From CAYONM01 sp964405325 (GTDB lineage: Bacteria; Planctomycetota; UBA11346), in contig CAYONM010000209.1 of assembly GCA_964405325.1 (NCBI GenBank), positions 1 to 6,513 on the forward strand: a DNA stretch of 6,513 bases, read 5' to 3'. The position numbers and the translations under genes were made by a program. How positions within the stretch are numbered: the first letter of the stretch is position 1; each line of letters opens with the position of its first letter. The notes beneath the pieces are model-generated. The model was not told the DNA's origin and did no database searches. It saw only the letters and a program-made list of their open reading frames with translations. This document shows, one piece after another, positions 1-5,430 of this stretch.

Positions 1-53
1 ATCGACAAAATCTCTGCGCGATCTGTAACGTTTATTTCTTTCCGCACCCTAAG
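1..53. repeat. Left terminal inverted repeat
   Basis: The first ~53 bases are repeated in inverted orientation at the other end of the window (6461-6513). Positions 1-25 match exactly, 26-30 differ at three positions (26, 27 and 30), 31-50 match exactly, and similarity fades just after a mismatch at 51. The left copy ends in a short palindrome, ACCCTAAGGGT. The two conserved blocks with a variable five-base middle look like a divergent natural repeat; a copying artefact would be expected to match perfectly. No gene starts just inside this copy. It could be a transposon end, a dispersed intergenic repeat or a duplicated promoter region. Confidence 0.85.
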
Positions 54-84
54 GGTCATCCGGACGATCAATTGTCGCCGGTTC

Positions 85-100
85 ATCGACAAATATCTGG
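85..100 (+). repeat. Possible partial third copy of the terminal repeat
   Basis: ATCGACAAATATCTGG at 85-100 resembles the outermost bases of the terminal repeat (ATCGACAAAATCTCTG at 1-16): the first nine bases are identical and the rest is similar after small shifts. The CGACAA inside it also pairs with TTGTCG at 72-77 as a 6-bp inverted repeat. The match is short and may be chance. The rest of 54-192 holds no recognisable gene; a 6-bp-arm inverted repeat (ATGCGA at 140-145 with TCGCAT at 156-161) lies just beyond the end of the minus-strand gene but lacks a T-tract, so it is not called as a terminator. Confidence 0.3.
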
Positions 101-192
101 CCAATAGGCAACATGAACAAAAACCTTTTCTGCATTCGGATGCGACAGCGACCCATCGCATAGGTACGAGTGACCATCAACGCTGAACGGTA

Positions 193-528
193 TCAATCGC
201 CGAGCTGGACACGCACATTGGCGACCAGTTCACAGAGCTGTTGGTAACGCCGGCGAAGCTCGGCCAACCGTTCGCCGACAGGCGGATGGCCATCGGACGA
301 CAGGTTCGCGGACCGCTCCTCCAGGGTGGCCAATTCCAACGCGAAGCCGTCAACCCATTCCTGCAGCGAACGATAGCGCCGACGGATCCCGGCCAACCGC
401 TCTTCAATGATTGGCCGGCGATCCGCCCTCGGCAACAAGGCCTGCTCCTCCAGACCTTCCGCCTCCGGAACTATGACCGCGCACACACCATGCGCCGCCT
501 GTCCTTGTTCGTATTCCACTTGTGCCAT
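193..528 (-). CDS. Hypothetical protein with two tandem helical motifs
   Basis: A 111-residue protein that I do not recognise. The start at 528 is supported by a GGGAGG ribosome-binding site (complement of 534-539) five bases upstream. It has no signal peptide or membrane segment. After a ~35-residue N-terminal part, the remainder is rich in Leu, Arg and Glu and probably helical or coiled-coil. It contains two related units: one around residues 38-70 with core ERLAGIRRRYRSLQEW, and one around residues 80-111 with core ERLAELRRRYQQLCEL. The duplication suggests a small helical hairpin or bundle, perhaps a protein-binding or structural role, but no function can be assigned. It is monocistronic as far as the window shows, and an imperfect 10-bp-arm palindrome at 553-581 lies just upstream. 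The good ribosome-binding site and duplicated protein motif favour a real gene over the overlapping reading frames on the other strand. Confidence 0.6.
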   Translation of the reverse strand: MAQVEYEQGQAAHGVCAVIVPEAEGLEEQALLPRADRRPIIEERLAGIRRRYRSLQEWVDGFALELATLEERSANLSSDGHPPVGERLAELRRRYQQLCELVANVRVQLGD

Positions 529-552
529 GCCGTCCTCCCGCTTGTGGCAATG

Positions 553-581
553 CCTAGATTGTGCTGAAGCAACAGTCTAGG
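553..581. promoter_or_regulatory. Imperfect palindrome upstream of the hypothetical gene
   Basis: CCTAGATTGT (553-562) and ACAGTCTAGG (572-581) are inverted copies with one mismatch that would be a G-T wobble, separated by nine bases. The element lies 25 bases upstream of the start of the minus-strand gene ending at 193. That is where an operator would sit, so it may be a repressor site; no regulator family can be named. A second, perfect 6-bp-arm palindrome, CTTCAC-TGAC-GTGAAG, follows at 596-611. Confidence 0.35.
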
Positions 582-950
582 AGACCAAGGCCGGACTTCA
601 CTGACGTGAAGCGCGATCAATGGCGGTAACCAGATAATTACGGTGGATCGGAACGAACGCCTGTGGGCGCTCGTCGAGGTAACGGATATTACCGATTATC
701 GGCCCGGCGGCCTACAGTACGTTGCAGTGAGACAAAACGAGAATGGAAGAGCGGACGGACAAACGTGCATACATCTACGGTAGCCCGGCATGCATCACAT
801 GAACGGGCAAAGCGCCGCTCATCACCCATCAAGAACCCCCTTACACACACGTTTCACGTTTCCGTCGTCCAGGCGCCGTTAGACTTGATCGCTATCTGGT
901 CACAGACCCCAAATCCACTCGGACAGGAAATCACCATGACCTTCCATTAC

Positions 951-972
951 AAACCGGGCGCCGCCCGGTTTT
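951..972 (+). terminator. GC-rich hairpin, terminator-like, possibly bidirectional
   Basis: AAACCGGGC (951-959) and GCCCGGTTT (963-971) form a perfect 9-bp stem with a three-base GCC loop. On the plus strand it is followed by T and then CGCTCTTT, giving a short, interrupted T-run; on the minus strand the stem's own TTT is followed by GTAATGG. It lies downstream of the minus-strand YbaB-like gene, which is the only evident transcript that could need it, 190 bases after that stop codon. Part of the sequence, the 17-mer CAAACCGGGCGCCGCCC, recurs at 1641-1657. Confidence 0.5.
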
Positions 973-1008
973 CGCTCTTTCTTCTAGGAGTTGCGCCCCT
1001 CGGCCCCC

Positions 1009-1066
1009 GAAGCTGAGCCCGCAAAAAACAACTTTTTCTGCTCGAAGTTCTTGCGGGCTCAGCTTC
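1009..1066. repeat. Long-arm inverted repeat (16-bp perfect arms)
   Basis: GAAGCTGAGCCCGCAA (1009-1024) and TTGCGGGCTCAGCTTC (1051-1066) are perfect inverted copies around a 26-base centre. Inside the centre, AACTT (1030-1034) can pair with AAGTT (1045-1049), extending the structure past a small asymmetric bulge to a 10-base loop. It begins 95 bases after the YbaB-like stop codon on the minus strand. Neither side carries an adjacent run of T, so it is not a typical intrinsic terminator. It could act as a strong RNA hairpin protecting a 3' end, or as a DNA structure such as a mobile-element end. Confidence 0.7.
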
Positions 1067-1160
1067 TCAATGCACCGCATGCGGTCCTGAACCTACCGCC
1101 TTGAACCTGGACTCCCTGCGGCAGGTGGTCTGCGTCAAGGGATGAGAACGGCCGGCGACC

Positions 1161-1517
1161 TCAACCCTTCCCCATGCCGCCCAACAAGGGCCCCAGCAAG
1201 CTGCCCAAACCGGAATCGCCCATGCTTTTTTGGATCTGTTCTTCCGGGTTGGCACCAAAGCGTTTCTTGTATTGGCCGAGGGCGTCGTTGACGGCTGTCT
1301 GAATCAAATCTTCCAGCATGCCGACATCGTCCTCGGAGGCAGCGACCGCCGCCGGAGCGATGGTGATGGATTCCACTTCCAGGCCACCAGAAAAACGCAC
1401 CTTCACCGCGCCACCACCGGCGCTGCCTTCAAAGTGGCTCTGCAGGCGCTCCTGATCGGCCTTTTCCATCGCCTCTTTCATGGGGCCCATGCCGGCCATC
1501 AGACTCTCGAGATCCAT
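1161..1517 (-). CDS. YbaB/EbfC-family nucleoid-associated protein
   Basis: A 118-residue small protein matching the YbaB/EbfC family, whose members form dimers that bind DNA as nucleoid-associated proteins. Visible family features: an N-terminal helical region (residues 1-32) rich in Met, Lys, Glu and Gln; the glycine turn and strand GGGAVKVRFSGG (about 34-45); the strand VESITIAP; then the helix MLEDLIQTAVNDAL (about 67-80), close to the family's typical LEDL-AAxNDA pattern. The C-terminal tail is Gly/Leu-rich. I chose the ATG at 1517 because an AAAGGAG site (complement of 1525-1531) stands seven bases upstream and the family N-terminus begins there; the open frame upstream to 1643 has no family features. 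In many bacteria ybaB lies between dnaX and recR; neither is present here, so this may be a divergent paralogue. Two minus-strand terminators upstream imply its own promoter. Confidence 0.85.
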   Translation of the reverse strand: MDLESLMAGMGPMKEAMEKADQERLQSHFEGSAGGGAVKVRFSGGLEVESITIAPAAVAASEDDVGMLEDLIQTAVNDALGQYKKRFGANPEEQIQKSMGDSGLGSLLGPLLGGMGKG

Positions 1518-1594
1518 ACTTTGTCTCCTTTGTCCGGGCACCATGACAGCAGCTCCAGGCAGCTCAAGATGATGCTGGCCAAGCCGCCAACTAC

Positions 1595-1625
1595 GAAAAA
1601 CCCGCAGACACTGCCGCCTGCGGGT
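1595..1625 (-). terminator. Intrinsic terminator upstream of the YbaB-like gene
   Basis: Read on the minus strand, ACCCGCAG (1625-1618) and CTGCGGGT (1607-1600) form an 8-bp perfect stem with a 10-base loop, followed directly by a T-run (complement of AAAAA at 1596-1600). This is a canonical rho-independent terminator. It stops leftward transcription before the YbaB-like gene, separating that gene from the hydrolase transcript. Confidence 0.75.
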
Positions 1626-1686
1626 CATCTGATCACCGGACAAACCGGGCGCCGCCCAGAACCAAAGGGTTTACCCTCAAAAGTCG

Positions 1687-1716
1687 AAAAAAGCCCGGTC
1701 TCGCTGCCCGCCAGGC
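1687..1716 (-). terminator. Probable intrinsic terminator of the glycoside hydrolase transcript
   Basis: On the minus strand, GCCTGG (1716-1711) pairs with CCGGGC (1698-1693), with one T-G wobble and a 12-base loop, followed by six T (complement of 1687-1692). A competing stem, CTCGC/GCGAG, lies across the same bases. It is about 170 bases past the hydrolase stop codon. Together with the stronger hairpin at 1595-1625 it gives a tandem pair of leftward terminators. Confidence 0.55.
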
Positions 1717-1889
1717 GAGCGCGTCCAAGCGCGAGGACCTGCGGTCCGCGCCAGGGGTGTGCGCCGGAGGCGCGAGGAGGCAAAGCCCCCTCTGAGGGAA
1801 GCCTCAATCGTATGTGGGTCGGCGCCCGGTTTTCTGCTCTTACATCGAGGGACAAGCCTCTTGCCTCTCGGACCCGGAAGCTGCGGCCA

Positions 1890-3740
1890 TCATTCGACGA
1901 TCAGTTTGTCCTGCGCCGGAATGGTCTGGTCGTCCACCTGCCGCGCATCACTGGCGAAGTTGGCGTAGACACAGACGCCAGAAGCGAACTCGGTCTTCTC
2001 GACCAATTTGTCCTCGCAGAGATATTGGTGATCCAACATCTCGTCCATGCCGATGCGCTTGTGCAGGGCGTCCAGGTCCAGGCTGGCCTTGAACTCGGCT
2101 TCGCGACCTCGCCAGTCGGCGAGGTTGTTGACCGGATAGTAGGCCATGTAGCCCCAGAGGTAATTGGCCAAGTCGATGGCCGCTTCGCCACCGGAGGTGC
2201 CCTCTGATGGGTACCGGCAATAGAAAGCGGAATCATGGAACACCAGCGGCCAGAGCGGCGGCGTGCTACCACCGGGAATATGTTCGTGCCGGTTCTCCAG
2301 CCAGTCGATGTGCCACAGACCGAAGTCGGCGGCTTCCTCGCTGCCCAGGACAATACCCTGGTCCTTGAAGAACTGCATCAGCGCAATCTTATTGCTACGC
2401 TCGTCGGCACGACAGGTGGGATGATCAGGGTGGTAGCACTCGTAGAACTGCACACAGGAACAGGTGTCTATAAAATGACCACGCATGTTCAAGGCGCCGA
2501 ACTGCTGCGGCCAGTTGCGCTCAGCGTAGCGACGCTGCTGGCTGGAGCACAGGATGTAGGTCAGACCGCCGTGCCAGAATCCGCCATGCAACAAACGCTG
2601 ATCCGAGGTGGTCAGGACGCCGTCCGGGAAGCTGGGGCAGTGATCGTAGATATCCTGGTAATTGTCGTGCAGCACGGTCATGAATGGAGCATCACCGTGG
2701 TCGAACAGTTTCTTCAATTCGTCCAGACTACCCAGGGCCGCCTCGGGTGGCCAGATATCCGGATGGCTCTCGTCATAGCCGCCATTGTAGGTGCCGCGCA
2801 GGCTGAAGAGACCTTTTTCCATGCCCCATTTTTTGGCCAAGCGCATGGCCTCGGCCATATCGGCGTGGCTGACGTTGACCTTCAGGCGGTCCTCGCCCTC
2901 GGCGTGCCGCAAAAAGGCGCGGATGTTGTCAGGGTGCTCGGTCCAACTCTGCATGGTACTGACAATGCGACCACCCAGCAGACGTTTCAGATCCGGTGTC
3001 TCGGCGATCTTTTCCGGCAGCAAACGCATCAGCTTATGGTCTAACAGATAGCGGCGCATGGTTTTGGCCATGTCGACGTAACCGCCGGAGACAAAGTGAT
3101 AACTCAGGCTGCGACGCGGCGCCCACACCTTGCGGGTGCGCAAAAAGCAGGGCATCACCGACAAGCTGGTGCGGTAGGTGCCGCTGTCCTCATAACCGTC
3201 CTCAAACAGCATCATCCAACCGGCACGCTCGTCCGCGGCCAGACCGCCGATCCAACGTTGATTCAGGCCGTTGTTCTGGGTCGAGAAGAAGGCGTTCATG
3301 CCATCGCTGGCTTCTGAATAGATTCGGCCGACACCATCAGGCTGCACGATGTGCGCGCTGACGATGGGCGGCGGGAAATTCAGGCTCTGCAGACGATCGT
3401 CGACATCCATAACCTCCAGACCCAGGCGCCGACCGTCCAGATTCCAGCGAATCCAGAAACGGGCACGCTCGTCCTTGCCGCGGTAGGGCGGGCCAGCCAT
3501 GTGCACGCGCAGGCGGTCACCGTCAGGAAAGACCTGGAAGTGGGTGCGGAAATAGTCGGCCCACACCCGTTCGCGACGGTTCCAGACCACTTCCTCGGTG
3601 ATGGTGGAGGTATCCTGCCAGGTACTGCCAAGCATGTGCCAGATCTGGCCCGTGGCCTTGTCGAGAATCTGGGCCGAGGCGTCATCGAAGAAGTCGGCGC
3701 GGAGGTGATCGTTTTCCAAGTGCTGCACGGCAGTGGGCAT
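1890..3740 (-). CDS. Putative cytoplasmic glycoside hydrolase, GH101/DUF5696-like
   Basis: A 616-residue protein with no signal peptide or membrane helix. The start at 3740 is fixed by AAAGGAG (complement of 3748-3754) seven bases upstream. The likely architecture is an N-terminal beta-sandwich (about 1-225), a catalytic (beta/alpha)8 barrel (about 225-520) and a C-terminal part. Features resembling the GH101 (endo-alpha-N-acetylgalactosaminidase) and DUF5696 families are LHDNYQDIY (about 357-365), HFIDT with Asp425, QFYECYHPDHP (about 431-441), VLGSEEA with Glu468/Glu469, and a late FHDS. Asp425 and Glu468 are my candidates for nucleophile and acid/base by analogy with the Asp and Glu of GH101. 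The family call comes from recalled motif resemblance, not an alignment, and the substrate is unknown. It is transcribed divergently from the sulfatase gene, which fits hydrolysis of an imported sulfated oligosaccharide. Real GH101 enzymes are usually much larger and secreted, so this would be a compact intracellular relative. Confidence 0.7.
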   Translation of the reverse strand: MPTAVQHLENDHLRADFFDDASAQILDKATGQIWHMLGSTWQDTSTITEEVVWNRRERVWADYFRTHFQVFPDGDRLRVHMAGPPYRGKDERARFWIRWNLDGRRLGLEVMDVDDRLQSLNFPPPIVSAHIVQPDGVGRIYSEASDGMNAFFSTQNNGLNQRWIGGLAADERAGWMMLFEDGYEDSGTYRTSLSVMPCFLRTRKVWAPRRSLSYHFVSGGYVDMAKTMRRYLLDHKLMRLLPEKIAETPDLKRLLGGRIVSTMQSWTEHPDNIRAFLRHAEGEDRLKVNVSHADMAEAMRLAKKWGMEKGLFSLRGTYNGGYDESHPDIWPPEAALGSLDELKKLFDHGDAPFMTVLHDNYQDIYDHCPSFPDGVLTTSDQRLLHGGFWHGGLTYILCSSQQRRYAERNWPQQFGALNMRGHFIDTCSCVQFYECYHPDHPTCRADERSNKIALMQFFKDQGIVLGSEEAADFGLWHIDWLENRHEHIPGGSTPPLWPLVFHDSAFYCRYPSEGTSGGEAAIDLANYLWGYMAYYPVNNLADWRGREAEFKASLDLDALHKRIGMDEMLDHQYLCEDKLVEKTEFASGVCVYANFASDARQVDDQTIPAQDKLIVE

Positions 3741-3951
3741 GAAGGCGCTCCTTTCAGGGCCAAGCTTTCTAGCGGGCCGAGTCGGTGAATCCAGCGTAAA
3801 TGCCCTTATTATCTGTTTGATTTCATGCCGCCGGGGGCTTCCAAAAGAAATCCCAGCTTCGTCGCCCAGCGTTACAGACCATGTCCGTTCCTGTCAACGA
3901 CTTGAATTATGGGCCATTGGTCAATATCCTGCACGTCCTTGAGGAGCATGC
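3741..3951. promoter_or_regulatory. Divergent promoter region between hydrolase and sulfatase
   Basis: This 211-bp intergenic region must drive both genes. For the sulfatase, TTGAAT (3902-3907) and TATCCT (3925-3930) are 17 bp apart, each matching four of six sigma-70 consensus bases; transcription would start around 3937, just before the GAGGAG site at 3941-3946. The palindrome ATTG-GT-CAAT (3916-3925) overlaps this promoter's spacer and the first base of its -10 element, and could be a half-size operator. For the hydrolase, GATAAT (complement of 3808-3813) matches five of six -10 bases, but the sequence 17 bp upstream is CCCCGG, a poor -35, which would fit dependence on an activator. A TTGACA also occurs on the minus strand (complement of 3892-3897) but lacks a good partner -10. 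No regulator gene is in the window. Confidence 0.4.
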
Positions 3952-5379
3952 ATGGCTGAGCGACGTCCCAACATCCTATTCATCTATTCCGATCAGCACC
4001 GTTATGACTGTCTGTCTGGGCACGGCCACCCCCTGGTGCAGACGCCGAATCTAGACCGGCTGCTGCATGAAGGCTGCGATTTCAGCCACGCCTTCACCCC
4101 CTCTCCCATTTGCGTGCCGGCCCGTTGTTCGCTGCTTTCAGGACAATATCCGGTGCAGCATGGTGTGATCCACAATTTTGATGGCGAGGCCTGGAAACCA
4201 CTGGATACCCAGCAGCCCACGCATCCCCGTGTGGTCAGCCAGGCCGGCTACCACAGCTACCACATCGGCCGTTGGCATGTAGACCCCCAGCGCGGCGGCC
4301 AGGACTTCGGCTTCCAAGAATTCCAACAGGATTGGCGCTATGGAAAATACCTGGCCGCTCAGGAGTTGAAGGCCGCTCGGCAGCCGGATAATCTTGAGCG
4401 TCCCTTCCTGGGTGGGCGCTCCCTGCTACCAGCCGAGCAGAGCAGCCTGTTCTGGCATGCACGCCAGGTGATCGAGCGGCTGAAATGGCAGCAGACACAC
4501 GACGCTGACCCCTTCTTTATCCATTGGCACAGCATGGAACCACACCTGCCCTGCTATCCGGCCGAGCCCTTCGCCAGTAGGTACGACCCCGCCAGCATCG
4601 AACCCTGGCCCGGTTTTGCCGACGATCTGGCCTCCAAGCCCTTCATCCAACGTCAAATGCCGGTGACCTGGAATATCCAGGACATGAGCTGGGACGACTG
4701 GCGCCTGCCAGTGGCACGCTATTTCGGCATCATTTCGCAGATGGATGCGGCCATCGGCCTGGTGCTCGATGCCTTGGACGACTTGGGCATGGCGGACGAC
4801 ACCCTGGTTGTTTACAGCACGGACCACGGCGATATGTGCGGCAGCCACCACATGGTGGACAAGCATAACAACATGTACGACGACATCTGCCGGGTGCCGC
4901 TGATCATGCGTCAACCGGGCTGCATTCCCGCTGGCGCGGTTCGTGATGATTTCGTCAGCAATGTGGTGGATCTGGCGGCAACCTTCTGCCAGGTGGCCGG
5001 TGCCGACGTGCCAGACAGCTTTGCCGGTGAAGACATCCATTCGGTCGCACGGGGCCAGCGCAGCCTGGATCGCACCGACATCTATGCCAGTTTCAGCGGC
5101 AATCAGTTCGGTAGTTATTCCCAACGCATGCTGCGCGAACGACGCTGGAAATATGTTTGGAACGCGACCGCCGAGGACGAGCTGTACGACCTGGCAAGCG
5201 ATCCCGGCGAATGCCACAACCTGATCGCCGATGTCGAGGCACAGGCGGAACTGCCACGACTACGTGGACGCCTGGCAGCGTGGATGCAAGAGATCGGCGA
5301 TCCGCTGTTCAACGGTTTCACCAAGCGGCAGTTCCTGGAAGGGTGCAAACTGACCGGTTTCGAGACATCAACAGTGTAA
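3952..5379 (+). CDS. Type I sulfatase (formylglycine-dependent), cytoplasmic
   Basis: A 475-residue sulfatase of the alkaline phosphatase superfamily that hydrolyses sulfate esters using a formylglycine made from an active-site cysteine. The signature CVPARCSLLSG begins at Cys54 (C-x-P-x-R with Arg58). Metal-binding residues are visible as Asp14-Gln15 in IYSDQHRYD and Asp291-His292 in STDHGD. Further expected active-site residues are His198 (EPHLP) and Lys304 (MVDKHN). The usual GKWHLG motif reads GRWHVD here (Arg107 in place of Lys). The start is fixed by GAGGAG at 3941-3946, five bases upstream. No signal peptide is present, so it acts in the cytoplasm. Length and the C-terminal ELYDLASDPGECHNL are typical for the family. 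No maturase (FGE or anSME) is encoded here, so the cysteine must be converted by an enzyme from elsewhere. It resembles choline-sulfatase/heparan-N-sulfatase-type members broadly; the substrate cannot be told from sequence. Confidence 0.93.
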   Translation: MAERRPNILFIYSDQHRYDCLSGHGHPLVQTPNLDRLLHEGCDFSHAFTPSPICVPARCSLLSGQYPVQHGVIHNFDGEAWKPLDTQQPTHPRVVSQAGYHSYHIGRWHVDPQRGGQDFGFQEFQQDWRYGKYLAAQELKAARQPDNLERPFLGGRSLLPAEQSSLFWHARQVIERLKWQQTHDADPFFIHWHSMEPHLPCYPAEPFASRYDPASIEPWPGFADDLASKPFIQRQMPVTWNIQDMSWDDWRLPVARYFGIISQMDAAIGLVLDALDDLGMADDTLVVYSTDHGDMCGSHHMVDKHNNMYDDICRVPLIMRQPGCIPAGAVRDDFVSNVVDLAATFCQVAGADVPDSFAGEDIHSVARGQRSLDRTDIYASFSGNQFGSYSQRMLRERRWKYVWNATAEDELYDLASDPGECHNLIADVEAQAELPRLRGRLAAWMQEIGDPLFNGFTKRQFLEGCKLTGFETSTV

Positions 5380-5430
5380 CGTTCAGGCAGCAGACTCCTG
5401 CAGCTTTCCCTTTTTTGGCGGGATCGCGAC

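Larger units (their letters stand above)
529..1160. other. Gene-free stretch with several inverted repeats
   Basis: No convincing coding region. The longest open frame here (663-1016, plus) has an Arg/Ser/Thr-rich, low-hydrophobicity translation without recognisable motifs and runs through a terminator-like hairpin. The stretch holds palindromes at 553-581 and 596-611, a GGTAA/TTACC inverted repeat near 676-691, a GC hairpin at 951-972 and a long-arm hairpin at 1009-1066. A 26-codon open frame starting at ATG 936 has an AGGA-type site upstream, but its codons form the 951-972 hairpin, so I do not call it. I see no tRNA or known small RNA. Confidence 0.5.
1518..1889. other. GC-rich structured spacer with intergenic repeats
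   Basis: No convincing gene in this 372-bp stretch between the glycoside hydrolase stop and the YbaB-like start. The minus-strand open frame at 1625-1855 is Arg/Pro/Gly-rich, lacks a ribosome-binding site and contains the terminators, so I reject it. The spacer holds two minus-strand terminators (1595-1625 and 1687-1716), a hairpin GCGCC-GGA-GGCGC near 1760-1775, and a 13-bp inverted repeat, AAACCGGGCGCCG at 1642-1654 with CGGCGCCCGGTTT at 1820-1832. The latter two relate to the hairpin at 951-972, so one sequence motif occurs three times within 900 bp. No T-loop or anticodon stem was found, and no SRP-RNA-like core. Confidence 0.5.

Noticed and set aside
879..885. GTTAGAC, matching the GTTRRRY core of an integron attC site
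   Set aside because: No matching RYYYAAC partner with paired L boxes lies within about 150 bp upstream, and the cargo genes are in mixed orientation, unlike a cassette array.
663..1016. 117-codon open frame on the plus strand
   Set aside because: Its translation is Arg/Ser/Thr-rich without motifs, it has no ribosome-binding site, and it runs through the terminator-like hairpin at 951-972.
1518..1643. N-terminal extension of the YbaB-like protein
   Set aside because: Family similarity starts at the ATG at 1517, which has an AAAGGAG site seven bases upstream; the extension contains a terminator.
1625..1855. 76-codon minus-strand open frame between hydrolase and YbaB-like gene
   Set aside because: Arg/Pro/Gly-rich composition, no ribosome-binding site, and two terminators lie within or at its end.
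2235..3044. 269-codon plus-strand open frame antisense to the hydrolase
   Set aside because: It is a shadow frame of the GC-biased codons of the hydrolase gene on the other strand, which has clear protein motifs and a ribosome-binding site.
4426..5217. 263-codon minus-strand open frame within the sulfatase
   Set aside because: Antisense shadow of the sulfatase, whose active-site signatures and start are unambiguous.
5384..5416. Possible terminator after the sulfatase (GCAG/CTGC followed by a T-rich run)
   Set aside because: The stem is only about four base pairs and is separated from the T-run; too weak to call.
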